Below, one piece after another: positions 33,773-42,542 of a stretch of DNA of 64,000 nucleotides. Within the stretch, counting starts at the first letter, position 1. Every line of letters begins with the position of its first letter. Where the stretch lies: contig NZ_JAUSTU010000007.1 of NCBI RefSeq assembly GCF_030813005.1, forward strand, positions 119,574-183,573, written 5' to 3'. The stretch is from Robertmurraya andreesenii. Lineage in GTDB: Bacteria > Bacillota > Bacilli > Bacillales > Cytobacillaceae. Below the pieces are notes generated by a model. It was not told the DNA's origin, did no database searches, and was given only the letters and a program-made list of their open reading frames with translations. The position numbers and the translations under genes are program-made.

Positions 33773-34672
33773 ATGCTAAACGCAAAATTTGGAATTGAAA
33801 TTGAGTTCACAGGGATTACAAGGGAAAAAGCAGCAAAGGTTGCAGCTGAATATTTGCAAGGCACTTACAGTGAAGGCGGTACTTACTACGACACCAAGAA
33901 GGTAAAAACACTGGACGGTCGGGTATGGAAGTTTATGTACGACGGGAGCATCCACTGCCAAAGAAAAGAAGGCGGAAGAAAGGTAGCCGCCAGTAGGGAG
34001 TACAGCGTTGAATTGGTCAGCCCCATCCTTACCTACCAAGAGGACATTGAAACATTACAGGAATTGGTGAGAAAGCTACGCAAAGCTGGAGCCTTTACAA
34101 ATACATCTTGTGGCATTCACATTCATCTAGATGGTGCTGAGCATACACCGAAAAGTATTCGAAACATTGTAAATATCATCGCAAGCAAAAACGACTTATT
34201 TTACAAAGCACTTCAAATTGCACCGCAGAGAATGAACTACTGCAAAAGGATGGACAGCATTTTGGTTGAGAAAATGAACCGCAAGAAGCCTAAAACTTTG
34301 AGAGAAATTGAGGATATTTGGTACGAGGGTTACAGCGAAAGCAGAAGCGCCCACTATCACAATAGCCGCTACCATTTCCTCAACCTTCACAGCTTTTTTA
34401 CGGGAAACCATACAGTTGAACTTCGAGGGTTTAACAGCGAACTTCATGCTGGAAAGATAAGAAGTTACATTGTTTTAGCACTCGCCATTAACCACCAAGC
34501 CTTAACACAAAGGTGTGCATCGGCAAAGAAACCCCAGGTGGAGAACGAGAAATTTGCCATGAGAACCTACCTAAACCGAATTGGTTTCATCGGCGACGAA
34601 TTTGCAAACTGCAGAGAACATTTAACCTCAGCACTTTCGGGTTCAGCTGCATGGCGGTTTCGGGCGGCCTGA
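33773..34672 (+). CDS. Amidoligase (glutamine-synthetase-like COOH-NH2 ligase)
   Basis: 299 residues. Seen: KFGIEIEFTG (the GxExE-type start of amidoligases), YSVELVSPIL, TNTSCGIHIHLDGAEH (H-x-H) and TVELRGFNS. These match the ATP-dependent ligases that join carboxyl and amino groups, proposed to attach amino acids or peptides to proteins or cell-wall parts. Residues 256-299 form a separate module shared with the protein at 32721. AGAAGGAG lies upstream. The next gene encodes a gamma-glutamylcyclotransferase-like enzyme, which could reverse or trim the linkage. The substrate is unknown. Confidence 0.85.
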   Translation: MLNAKFGIEIEFTGITREKAAKVAAEYLQGTYSEGGTYYDTKKVKTLDGRVWKFMYDGSIHCQRKEGGRKVAASREYSVELVSPILTYQEDIETLQELVRKLRKAGAFTNTSCGIHIHLDGAEHTPKSIRNIVNIIASKNDLFYKALQIAPQRMNYCKRMDSILVEKMNRKKPKTLREIEDIWYEGYSESRSAHYHNSRYHFLNLHSFFTGNHTVELRGFNSELHAGKIRSYIVLALAINHQALTQRCASAKKPQVENEKFAMRTYLNRIGFIGDEFANCREHLTSALSGSAAWRFRAA

Positions 34673-34710
34673 GCTGCTCCTAATCCCTAAAGCTAAGAAG
34701 GAGGATGACA

Positions 34711-35169
34711 ATGAACAGTAAATTATATCTTGCCTATGGCTCCAACCTTAATCTGGAGCAAATGGCCAACAGATGCCCCACAGCGAAGGTAGTGGGTGCA
34801 AGCCAAATCAATGACCATCGCTTGTTATTTAGAGGGGCACACGCGGGCGCTGTGGCGACCATCGAGCCTTTTAAGGGTGACAACGTACCAGTTTTGGTGT
34901 GGGAAATCACACCCGCTGATGAGGCGGCACTTGACCGCTACGAGGGATGGCCATTCCTTTATCGCAAGGAAACTGTAAAAGTAAAATTGGACGGTAAAAC
35001 CGTCAAGGCGATGGTCTATATCATGAATGACGGGAGACCGCTTGGACAGCCAAGCTGCTATTATTACAGTACAATTTTAGAAGGCTATAAAAGTGCAGGC
35101 TTCGATGTAGATATCCTGCGTAAAGCGACAACAGATTCACTAGAATCGGAGGAGGTAATAAATGAATGA
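34711..35169 (+). CDS. Gamma-glutamylcyclotransferase / AIG2-like protein
   Basis: 152 residues from ATG 34711 (GGAGG ends at 34704; ATG 34705 is too close). Seen: YLAYGSNLNLEQMANRCP (the YGSN substrate loop), the acidic residue in ALDRYEGWP, and YRKETVKV. Enzymes of this fold release 5-oxoproline from gamma-glutamyl amines. Pairing with an amidoligase is a known phage and mobile-element neighbourhood, in which the cyclotransferase is thought to undo gamma-glutamyl links. It overlaps the DUF5049 gene by 8 bp. Confidence 0.85.
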   Translation: MNSKLYLAYGSNLNLEQMANRCPTAKVVGASQINDHRLLFRGAHAGAVATIEPFKGDNVPVLVWEITPADEAALDRYEGWPFLYRKETVKVKLDGKTVKAMVYIMNDGRPLGQPSCYYYSTILEGYKSAGFDVDILRKATTDSLESEEVINE

Positions 35170-35350
35170 GATAATCAAAGAACAAATCCTTTCCATCCGA
35201 GAAAGTGGAGTCACAAATATGTTTGATGCAAACCGAGTCCAGTATGAAGCAAATGAACGAGGGTTTTATGAATTGGTAGTCTATTTAATAGACCATAAAG
35301 CGGAATATGCTCATTTCATACTGACGGGGGAAGTGGATGAAAATAAGTAA
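35162..35350 (+). CDS. DUF5049 small protein
   Basis: 62 residues, helical, with SIRESGVTNMFDANRVQYEA and YELVVYLIDHKAEYAHFIL. This small family follows the amidoligase/cyclotransferase genes in related elements. Its start lies inside the cyclotransferase end. No function is known. Confidence 0.75.
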   Translation: MNEIIKEQILSIRESGVTNMFDANRVQYEANERGFYELVVYLIDHKAEYAHFILTGEVDENK

Positions 35351-35374
35351 ATAAAACTAAAACAGGATAAGGGG

Positions 35375-35404
35375 AAGAGCTTCATCTATAGGATTGAGGC
35401 TCTT
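35375..35404 (+). terminator. Terminator between accessory cassette and large terminase
   Basis: AAGAGCTTCA pairs with TTGAGGCTCTT (one G-U) and is followed by a T-rich run. It could insulate the accessory genes from the structural genes. Confidence 0.7.
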
Positions 35405-35439
35405 TTCTTTTGTCCTTTTTCATAAAAGGGGCGGTGTTT

Positions 35440-37044
35440 ATGCGGAAACTCAAGAAATATAAGCCGACCGCCTTTATAGCTGATGGGTCATATTACGATA
35501 AGGATGCTGCTGATTACGCTGTAGCTTTTATCGAAGCACTCTCCCATACGAAAGGTTTATGGGCAGGTAAGCCTTTTGAACTTATCGATTGGCAGGAGCA
35601 AATAATCCGTGATTTATTCGGAATTTTAAAGCCAGATGGATATCGGCAGTTTAACACTGCTTACGTAGAGATACCTAAAAAGATGGGAAAAAGCGAGCTT
35701 GCCGCAGCAATTGCACTTCTCCTCACTTGCGGTGATGGTGAAGAACGGGCGGAGGTGTACGGTTGTGCCGCCGACCGCCAGCAGGCATCAATTGTATTTG
35801 AAGTGGCGGCCGATATGGTGCGGATGTGTCCAGCACTGAATAAACGTGTTAAGTTGCTGGCTTCAACTAAGCGACTGGTGTACCTGCCGACCAACAGCTT
35901 CTATCAGGTATTGTCGGCTGAAGCCTACTCCAAACACGGCTTCAATATACACGGTGTTGTTTTCGATGAACTTCATACTCAGCCAAACCGGAAACTATTT
36001 GATGTTATGACGAAGGGATCTGGGGATGCAAGGACACAACCGTTGTATTTTCTTATCACCACAGCGGGAACGGATACTCAAAGTATTTGCTACGAAACAC
36101 ACCGAAAAGCAGTTGATATTATTGAGGGCAGAAAATACGATCCTACCTTTTATCCCGTAATCTATGGTGCCAAAGAAGAGGATGATTGGACAGATCCAAA
36201 AGTGTGGAAGAAAGCAAATCCAAGCTTAGGAATTACGGTGGGGATTGACAAGGTAAGGGCTGCTTGTGAAAGTGCAAAGCAGAACCCGGCTGAAGAGAAC
36301 AGCTTCCGGCAATTGCGCCTGAATCAGTGGGTTAAACAGTCTGTCCGTTGGATGCCGATGGCAAAATGGGATGCATGTGCATTTCCAGTTATACCAGAAA
36401 GTCTTGAGGGACGGGTGTGTTACGGGGGACTTGACCTATCTTCTACAACAGACATTACAGCCTTTGTGTTGGTGTTCCCACCAGAGGATGAAACAGATAA
36501 ATACATTGTTCTTCCGTATTTTTGGATGCCAGAGGACAACATTGACCTCCGAGTCCGAAGAGACCATGTGCAATACGACCTCTGGGAGAAGCAGGGTCAT
36601 ATTCTAACCACAGAAGGAAATGTAGTGCATTACGGCTTCATTGAGCGGTTTATTGAAGAACTGGGAGAAAAATATAATATTCGAGAAATTGCTTTTGACC
36701 GATGGGGAGCTGTTCAAATGGTTCAGAACCTTGAAGGGTTAGGCTTTACTGTCGTTCCATTCGGTCAAGGCTTTAAGGATATGTCACCACCAACCAAAGA
36801 ACTGATGAAATTGACATTAGAAGAAAGAATAGCGCACGGTGGGCATCCAGTACTCCGTTGGATGATGGACAACATCTTTATAAAAACTGATCCGGCAGGC
36901 AATGTGAAGCCGGACAAGGAAAAAAGTACAGAAAAAATAGATGGCGCGGTGGCAACTATCATGGCACTTGACCGTGCTATACGCTGTGGCTCAGGTAATA
37001 GTGGAGATTCGGTGTATGACGAGCGAGGTTTGATTGTCTTTTAA
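35440..37044 (+). CDS. Terminase large subunit (TerL)
   Basis: DNA packaging motor and nuclease. Seen: Walker A-like PKKMGKSE (residues 79-86), Walker B GVVFDELHT, ATPase motif III LITTAGTD and the nuclease acidic site in GGLDLSSTTDITAF. 534 residues from ATG 35440 (GGGGCGG upstream; the longer start at 35410 lacks a site). HK97/P27-type pairing with the small subunit upstream. All motifs are kept. Confidence 0.92.
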   Translation: MRKLKKYKPTAFIADGSYYDKDAADYAVAFIEALSHTKGLWAGKPFELIDWQEQIIRDLFGILKPDGYRQFNTAYVEIPKKMGKSELAAAIALLLTCGDGEERAEVYGCAADRQQASIVFEVAADMVRMCPALNKRVKLLASTKRLVYLPTNSFYQVLSAEAYSKHGFNIHGVVFDELHTQPNRKLFDVMTKGSGDARTQPLYFLITTAGTDTQSICYETHRKAVDIIEGRKYDPTFYPVIYGAKEEDDWTDPKVWKKANPSLGITVGIDKVRAACESAKQNPAEENSFRQLRLNQWVKQSVRWMPMAKWDACAFPVIPESLEGRVCYGGLDLSSTTDITAFVLVFPPEDETDKYIVLPYFWMPEDNIDLRVRRDHVQYDLWEKQGHILTTEGNVVHYGFIERFIEELGEKYNIREIAFDRWGAVQMVQNLEGLGFTVVPFGQGFKDMSPPTKELMKLTLEERIAHGGHPVLRWMMDNIFIKTDPAGNVKPDKEKSTEKIDGAVATIMALDRAIRCGSGNSGDSVYDERGLIVF

Positions 37045-37087
37045 ACCTTAATGGTTAGCACAATGTTTATATTCGGAGGTGATGCCT

Positions 37088-38332
37088 ATGAATCTAATAA
37101 AAGGACTGTTTCGTTCAAGAGACAAACCGCAAAATCGTGTGGGTAGTGCGTTCTCCTTCCTGTTTGGCGGTACGTCATCTGGCAAAATGGTTAATGAACG
37201 TACTGCAATGCAGGCAACAGCAGTGTATGCCTGCGTAAGGATATTAGCTGAAGCGATTGCCGGACTGCCACTTCATGTATATAGATATCGTTCTGATGGA
37301 GGTAAAGAAAGGATTCCTTTCCACCCGCTGTATTACCTTCTTCATGATGAACCAAATCCAGAGATGACTTCATTCGTGTTTCGAGAAACACTGATGAGTC
37401 ATCTTTTACTTTGGGGAAATGCCTATGCACAGGTGGTCAGAAACGGTCGTGGGCAGGCAGTTGCACTTTATCCCCTACTTCCTAACAAGATGGAAGTTAG
37501 TCGAGCAACAAACGGAGAGCTGGTCTATAACTACTATCGTGATACTGATGAAAGTGGCCTAAACCCAAAAGGTGGCTATGTCACACTCCGTAAAGATGAA
37601 GTTCTACACATACCTGGCTTAGGTTTTGATGGACTCATTGGCTATAGCCCAATCGCTATGGCGAAAAATGCAATCGGTATGTCACTTGCTACTGAAGAGT
37701 ACGGTGCGGCATTCTTTGCCAATGGTGCTAATCCCGGAGGTGTGCTGGAACACCCAGGAGTAATCAAAGATATACAGAGGGTCAAGGATAGTTGGAATAG
37801 TGCCTACCAAGGCACAGGCAATGCTCACAAAATTGCTGTGTTGGAAGAGGGCATGAAGTTCCAAGCCATTGGTATCCCGCCTGAACAGGCACAATTCCTA
37901 GAAACACGGAAATTCCAAATTAATGAGATTGCGAGGATTTTCCGAGTACCGCCCCATATGGTGGGAGATTTAGAGAAATCCAGTTTCTCCAATATTGAGC
38001 AGCAGTCTTTGGAGTTTGTAAAATACACCCTCGATCCTTGGGTGGTGCGATGGGAACAAAGTCTCCAGCAATCGCTTATTTTGCCTTCTGAGAAAACTTC
38101 ATTGTTTATCAAGTTCAATTTAGATGGTCTGCTTCGTGGAGATTATCAAAGTCGTATGAATGGTTACGCTACAGGTCGACAGAATGGCTGGATGTCAGCC
38201 AACGATATCCGTGAACTGGAGGATATGAACCGCATACCGGCTGAGGAAGGTGGCGACTTATATCTGGTTAACGGAAATATGACAAAACTGGCTGACGCAG
38301 GTGCGTTTGCCAAAACCGAAGGAGGTCAGTAA
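37088..38332 (+). CDS. Phage portal protein, HK97 family
   Basis: 414 residues from ATG 37088 (GGAGG at 37075-37079). Typical segments: AYACVRILAEAIAGLPLHVY, NPEMTSFVFRETLMSHLLLW, GFDGLIGYSP and FRVPPHMVGDLE. It forms the DNA gate of the head. Its stop abuts the protease start, and the two are translationally coupled. Confidence 0.92.
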   Translation: MNLIKGLFRSRDKPQNRVGSAFSFLFGGTSSGKMVNERTAMQATAVYACVRILAEAIAGLPLHVYRYRSDGGKERIPFHPLYYLLHDEPNPEMTSFVFRETLMSHLLLWGNAYAQVVRNGRGQAVALYPLLPNKMEVSRATNGELVYNYYRDTDESGLNPKGGYVTLRKDEVLHIPGLGFDGLIGYSPIAMAKNAIGMSLATEEYGAAFFANGANPGGVLEHPGVIKDIQRVKDSWNSAYQGTGNAHKIAVLEEGMKFQAIGIPPEQAQFLETRKFQINEIARIFRVPPHMVGDLEKSSFSNIEQQSLEFVKYTLDPWVVRWEQSLQQSLILPSEKTSLFIKFNLDGLLRGDYQSRMNGYATGRQNGWMSANDIRELEDMNRIPAEEGGDLYLVNGNMTKLADAGAFAKTEGGQ

Positions 38333-39040
38333 ATGAGGAAGTTTTGGAACTGGGTGCGAGATTCTGATGAAGAACGTACCCTCTATTTAAATGGAGTGAT
38401 ATCCGAAGAAACGTGGTGGGGCGATGAGGTCACACCTAAGATTTTTAAAGATGAATTGCTGGCAGGCACCGGCGATATTACGGTGTGGATTAATTCCCCT
38501 GGTGGTGATGTGTTCGCAGCAGCTCAGATTTATAACATGTTGATGGAGTATACCGGAAAAGTCACTGTAAAGATTGATGGGCTTGCGGCAAGTGCGGCAT
38601 CCGTTATTGCAATGGCAGGTGGAGATGTATATATGTCCCCAGTTTCCATGCTGATGATCCATAATCCATCAACCATTGCTATCGGTGACAGTGAGGAAAT
38701 GATGCGAGCAAAGGCTTTATTGGATGAGGTTAAGGAAAGCATTATTAATGCCTATGAGTTAAAGACAGGTCTTTCTCGAACAAAACTCTCCCATCTGATG
38801 GATGCAGAGTCCTGGATGAATGCCAATAAAGCGATTGAACTTGGTTTTGCAGATAAGATCATGTTCATGGAAAGTGAAACACCGGATTTGACAGATAGTC
38901 TTATCTTTAGCAGGATGGCGGTTACTAACTCGCTTATCAGCAAACTGCCAAAACAACCAAAACAACCAAAACAACCAAAACAGAAAACAGGTACACCCAT
39001 TGAGTCGCTGGATAAGCGGCTTTCTTTAATTTCGCACTAA
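38333..39040 (+). CDS. ClpP-like head maturation protease
   Basis: 235 residues. Catalytic Ser in LAASAASVIAMAGG and His in SMLMIHNPST, with a late Asp as in Clp-type phage prohead proteases. It trims the scaffold or capsid N-terminus. Near the C-terminus is a (KQP)n tract (KQPKQPKQPKQ) encoded by 9-bp repeats at about 38946-38979. Start immediately after the portal stop. Confidence 0.9.
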   Translation: MRKFWNWVRDSDEERTLYLNGVISEETWWGDEVTPKIFKDELLAGTGDITVWINSPGGDVFAAAQIYNMLMEYTGKVTVKIDGLAASAASVIAMAGGDVYMSPVSMLMIHNPSTIAIGDSEEMMRAKALLDEVKESIINAYELKTGLSRTKLSHLMDAESWMNANKAIELGFADKIMFMESETPDLTDSLIFSRMAVTNSLISKLPKQPKQPKQPKQKTGTPIESLDKRLSLISH

Positions 39041-39059
39041 TTTTAAGGAGGAAATAACA

Positions 39060-40253
39060 ATGAGTAAAATTCTTGAATTGCGTGAGAAACGCGCTAAAGC
39101 TTGGGACGCAGCAAAGGCATTCCTTGATTCAAAACGTGGCGGTGATGGACTGTTATCCGCTGAGGACACGACAACCTATGAAAAAATGGAAGCCGATGTG
39201 GTGGCTCTTGGTAAGGAAATTGAGCGTTTAGAACGTCAAGCATCTATCGACTTGGAACTGTCGAAAGCAACCAGTAACCCAATTACGAACGAACCTACTA
39301 GAACTGGAGAGGAAAAGACTGGTCGCGCAAGTGCTGAATACAAAAAAGCTTTCTGGAATGCGATGCGTGATAATGTCAGCTATGAAGTAAGGAACGCTTT
39401 AAAGATTGGCACTGATTCCGAAGGCGGATTCCTCGTGCCAGATGAGTTTGAGCGTACGCTTGTAGAAGCCCTAGAGGAAGAAAATATCTTCCGTAGGTTG
39501 GCCAATGTAATCACTACATCTTCTGGTGACCGCAAGATTCCTGTTGTTGCAAGCAAAGGCACTGCAAGTTGGATCGATGAAGAGGGAGCTATACCAGAGA
39601 GTGATGACAGCTTCGGTCAAGTATCGATTGGTGCTTATAAACTAGCAACGATGATCAAAGTCTCTGAGGAACTGCTAAATGATTCCGTGTTTAATCTCGA
39701 AAGCTACATCACAAGAGAATTCGCCCGTCGCATTGGTAACAAGGAGGAGGAAGCCTTCTTCATAGGTGACGGTACAGGAAAGCCAACAGGAATTCTGAAT
39801 GCTACTGGTGGTGGTCAAGTTGGGGTTACTGCGGCAAGTGCCACTGCCATCACTTTGGATGAGGTATTAGATTTATTCTACAGCTTAAAAGCACCGTATC
39901 GAAATAAGGCAGTATTCGTAATGAATGACGCCACTATAAAAGCTATCCGTAAATTAAAGGACGGAAACGGACAGTACTTATGGCAACCTTCTGTCCAAGC
40001 GGGGACACCTGATACGATTCTTAACCGCCCGCTGTACACCTCATCATATGTACCTACTATTGAAGCAGGTGCAAAGACTATGGTATTCGGTGATTTTAGT
40101 TATTACTGGGTGGCAGACCGTCAAGGACGCGTATTCAAACGATTAAATGAACTCTATGCTGTTACAGGTCAAGTAGGATTTATTGCGACTCAGCGAGTTG
40201 ATGGAAAGCTTATCTTACCGGAGGCCGTTAAGGTACTCCAACAGAAAGCCTAA
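39060..40253 (+). CDS. Major capsid protein, HK97 fold
   Basis: 397 residues. The N-terminal 100 residues are a charged delta/scaffold domain (LRVEK-like helices such as AWDAAKAFLDSKRGG). The mature shell starts near GRASAEYKKAFWNAMRD. FVPDEFE-like FLVPDEFERTLVEALEEENI, GTASWIDEEGAIPESD and EEAFFIGDGTGKPTGIL are HK97-family landmarks. The GAGG site is 8 nt upstream. Confidence 0.93.
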   Translation: MSKILELREKRAKAWDAAKAFLDSKRGGDGLLSAEDTTTYEKMEADVVALGKEIERLERQASIDLELSKATSNPITNEPTRTGEEKTGRASAEYKKAFWNAMRDNVSYEVRNALKIGTDSEGGFLVPDEFERTLVEALEEENIFRRLANVITTSSGDRKIPVVASKGTASWIDEEGAIPESDDSFGQVSIGAYKLATMIKVSEELLNDSVFNLESYITREFARRIGNKEEEAFFIGDGTGKPTGILNATGGGQVGVTAASATAITLDEVLDLFYSLKAPYRNKAVFVMNDATIKAIRKLKDGNGQYLWQPSVQAGTPDTILNRPLYTSSYVPTIEAGAKTMVFGDFSYYWVADRQGRVFKRLNELYAVTGQVGFIATQRVDGKLILPEAVKVLQQKA

Positions 40254-40265
40254 CGGAGGTGCTTT

Positions 40266-40478
40266 ATGAGTTATAACACGAAGAATTATACCGAACAAGG
40301 CGGAGAAAAAACTGTCATCGGAGGTGTTTTAGAAATTAAAGAAGGGGCCTCGGTTATGGGGCTTCCTGTTGCTGAAAACCAGGCAGACAGCACCGCCACC
40401 TATGTTGCTGGTCTAGTTACGGACTTTAATGCCCTGCTTGCCAAACTAAAAGCAGCTGGGCTTATGGAGGCTGACTAA
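40266..40478 (+). CDS. Head fibre-like or head decoration protein
   Basis: 70 residues starting MSYNTKNYTEQGGEKTVIGG, with EIKEGASVMGLP and ending in a helix. It is a small protein found after HK97 capsid genes in Clostridia and Bacilli and called head fibre by similarity. It may sit on the shell. Start ATG with GGAGGTG upstream. Confidence 0.65.
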   Translation: MSYNTKNYTEQGGEKTVIGGVLEIKEGASVMGLPVAENQADSTATYVAGLVTDFNALLAKLKAAGLMEAD

Positions 40479-40504
40479 GGTGGAATGTAAAGGAGGTTGG
40501 TGGT

Positions 40505-40825
40505 ATGGCAGTGGCAGATAATCTCTTGCCTAAAGTTAAAGCGAACTTAATTTTAGCACATGATCAGGATGATGCCCTCCTTATTGGATTTATCACTGCT
40601 GCAGTCTCCTATGCACAAAGCTATCAGCACGTTCCTGAAAACTATTATGAAACACATGCTATGCCTCCAACAACAGAACAAGCAGTGATCATGTTGTCGA
40701 GTCATTTCTATGAAAGTAGAGATGGCTCGACGGCAGGTTTCTTTGCTGATAGCGTACAGGCGGGACAACAAGTATGGAATACAGTGAACTTGCTTTTACG
40801 ACTTGATCGAGAGTGGGGTGTTTAG
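40505..40825 (+). CDS. Head-tail connector (gp6-like)
   Basis: 106 residues, mostly helical: LLPKVKANLILAHDQDDALL and AVIMLSSHFYESRDG match the gp6/Gp15-type adaptor that binds the portal. It follows the capsid block, the normal place. GGAGG upstream of the ATG; the stop is 1 bp before the next start. Confidence 0.8.
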   Translation: MAVADNLLPKVKANLILAHDQDDALLIGFITAAVSYAQSYQHVPENYYETHAMPPTTEQAVIMLSSHFYESRDGSTAGFFADSVQAGQQVWNTVNLLLRLDREWGV

Positions 40826-40826
40826 T

Positions 40827-41162
40827 GTGAGCTTTGGGAAGATGAACACCTTCATCGATATCATTTGCACGATACCCACAAAGGATAAGGAAGGCTTCGC
40901 CACAAAAGATGACAACATACTCGCAAGTGTACTTGCTTACAAGGAAGATCGGCATGGCAGTGAGCGATGGACGAATATGGCATCATTTTCATCTGCAACT
41001 TCCCTATTCAGGTTTAGAAAAATCTTCGGACTTAAGGTGACCAATGAAATGGTTATCGTCTGCGATGATGGCAGATATCAAATTTTAAGTGTTGAGGATG
41101 TAAGAAATCGAGGTATGTATGTCGAGGTTTTAGCCGAAAAGCTAGAACCAACTGTGAGGTGA
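40827..41162 (+). CDS. Head closure protein
   Basis: 111 residues from GTG 40827, which follows the connector stop. The beta-rich sequence (IDIICTIPTKDKEGF, FGLKVTNEMVIVCDDGRYQIL) matches head-closure/stopper proteins (gp16-like) that seal the connector. The long form from TTG 40803 lies within the previous gene and is less likely; ATG 40842 is an alternative. Confidence 0.75.
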   Translation: MSFGKMNTFIDIICTIPTKDKEGFATKDDNILASVLAYKEDRHGSERWTNMASFSSATSLFRFRKIFGLKVTNEMVIVCDDGRYQILSVEDVRNRGMYVEVLAEKLEPTVR

Positions 41163-41167
41163 TGGAT

Positions 41168-41599
41168 ATGGCAAAAGCGAATATAAAGATGCCAGAAGAA
41201 TTCCTTTTAAAGGTATCTCGATTAGCTGACCAGACCGATGTGATTCTTCCTAAGGTTTTGGAAGTTGGCGGTGAAGTGGTGCTTGATAAAGTCAAAGGAA
41301 ATCTAAGTAAGGTGGTTGGCAAGGGCACGAAATATCCATCCAAAAGCACTGGTGAGTTGCTATCTTCACTGGGTCTTTCTGGAGCAAAGCAAGATAGAAA
41401 CGGAAACTTCAATGTAAAAGTCGGCTTTGCCGAGCCACGATCTGACGGCGAGAGCAATGCTAAACTTGCCAGCATTATCGAATATGGCAAACATGGTCAG
41501 CCTGCAAAACCCTTCCTAAAGCCTGCGAGGAATGCATCTAGGAAACCTTGCATCAACGCAATGGTCGCCAAGCTGGAGGAGGAGATCAAGAAGATATGA
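41168..41599 (+). CDS. HK97 gp10-like head-tail joining / tail completion protein
   Basis: 143 residues from ATG 41168 (GAGGTGATGG upstream). ASIIEYGKHGQPAKPFLKPA is the HK97 gp10 signature. The sequence is basic and mixed alpha/beta. It joins head and tail. It overlaps the next gene by 4 bp (ATGA). Confidence 0.85.
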   Translation: MAKANIKMPEEFLLKVSRLADQTDVILPKVLEVGGEVVLDKVKGNLSKVVGKGTKYPSKSTGELLSSLGLSGAKQDRNGNFNVKVGFAEPRSDGESNAKLASIIEYGKHGQPAKPFLKPARNASRKPCINAMVAKLEEEIKKI

Positions 41600-41937
41600 A
41601 TATTTTAGAGGAATTGAATACCCTTGTTTCCACTATACCGCTCCCCGTGGAAACCGGGGTTTTTTCAGGTTTGGCACCAGATGAGTATGTCGTGATTCTC
41701 CCTCTTTCGGATATTTTTGAAGTTCATGCGGATAACCGTCCAGGCTTTGATGTGCAGGAAGCGAGGATATCATTGTTCTCAAAAAGTAACTACTTAAAGA
41801 GGAAAAGACAGCTCACCACTTCTTTAATAAATGCGGATTTTACTGTCACCGAACGGAGATACATCGGACACGAGGATGATACTGGATATCATCATTATGC
41901 CCTCGATGTGGCAAAAAACTATAGATTGGAGGAATAA
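41596..41937 (+). CDS. Tail terminator-like protein
   Basis: 113 residues from ATG 41596 overlapping the previous stop, with GGAGGAGGAG upstream. The order (gp10, this gene, tail tube) and the length fit a tail terminator that caps the tail tube. Segments such as ETGVFSGLAPDEYVVILPL and EARISLFSKSNYLKRK support a phage minor tail protein. No catalytic motif. Confidence 0.7.
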   Translation: MNILEELNTLVSTIPLPVETGVFSGLAPDEYVVILPLSDIFEVHADNRPGFDVQEARISLFSKSNYLKRKRQLTTSLINADFTVTERRYIGHEDDTGYHHYALDVAKNYRLEE

Positions 41938-41940
41938 CAC

Positions 41941-42531
41941 ATGGCAACGATCGGTCTTGATAGACTGTACTATTCAAAAATAACCGAGGACACTAACGGT
42001 GAGGAAACTTATGCCCAACCTTCCGTACTTGCAAAAGCCATCACTGCTGAACTCTCGGTAGAACTGGTGGAAGCAATTCTGTATGCTGACGATGGTGCGG
42101 CTGAGGTTGTGAAAGACTTTAACAGTGGTACTCTCACTCTCGGTGTTGACGACATTGGTCCGACAGTTGCAGCGGATTTAACTGGTGCTTCTACAGATGA
42201 CAACGGAGTATTAATCTCAGCCAGTGAAAATGTGGGTACACCAGTTGCAGTAGGGTTTCGTGCACAAAGGGCTAATGGAACATACCGCTATTTTTGGCTG
42301 TATCGCGTTAAGTTTGGACTACCAGCTACCAACTTACAGACAAAGGCTGATTCCATTACCTTTTCAACACCCACCATTGAAGGAACTGTTATGCGTAGAA
42401 ATAAGCTGGATGGATTGGGCAAGCACCCATGGAAAGCGGAAGTTACAGAAGGTGATCCGGGTGTTTCATCGACCACCATAACAGGCTGGTTCACTGAAGT
42501 CTATGAACCTGTATATACACCTGAACCATAG
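41941..42531 (+). CDS. Major tail (tube) protein, phi13 type
   Basis: 196 residues. IGLDRLYYSKITED starts the phi13-family tail tube; TLTLGVDDIGPTVAADLTGA and GTPVAVGFRAQRANGTYRYFW continue it. It polymerises into the tail tube. Followed 11 bp later by the tail assembly chaperone. Confidence 0.88.
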   Translation: MATIGLDRLYYSKITEDTNGEETYAQPSVLAKAITAELSVELVEAILYADDGAAEVVKDFNSGTLTLGVDDIGPTVAADLTGASTDDNGVLISASENVGTPVAVGFRAQRANGTYRYFWLYRVKFGLPATNLQTKADSITFSTPTIEGTVMRRNKLDGLGKHPWKAEVTEGDPGVSSTTITGWFTEVYEPVYTPEP

Positions 42532-42542
42532 GAGGGGAAATC

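Noticed and set aside
38946..38979. KQP tandem tract as phase-variable repeat
   Set aside because: The unit is 9 bp, so length changes keep frame; it is a flexible linker at the protease end.
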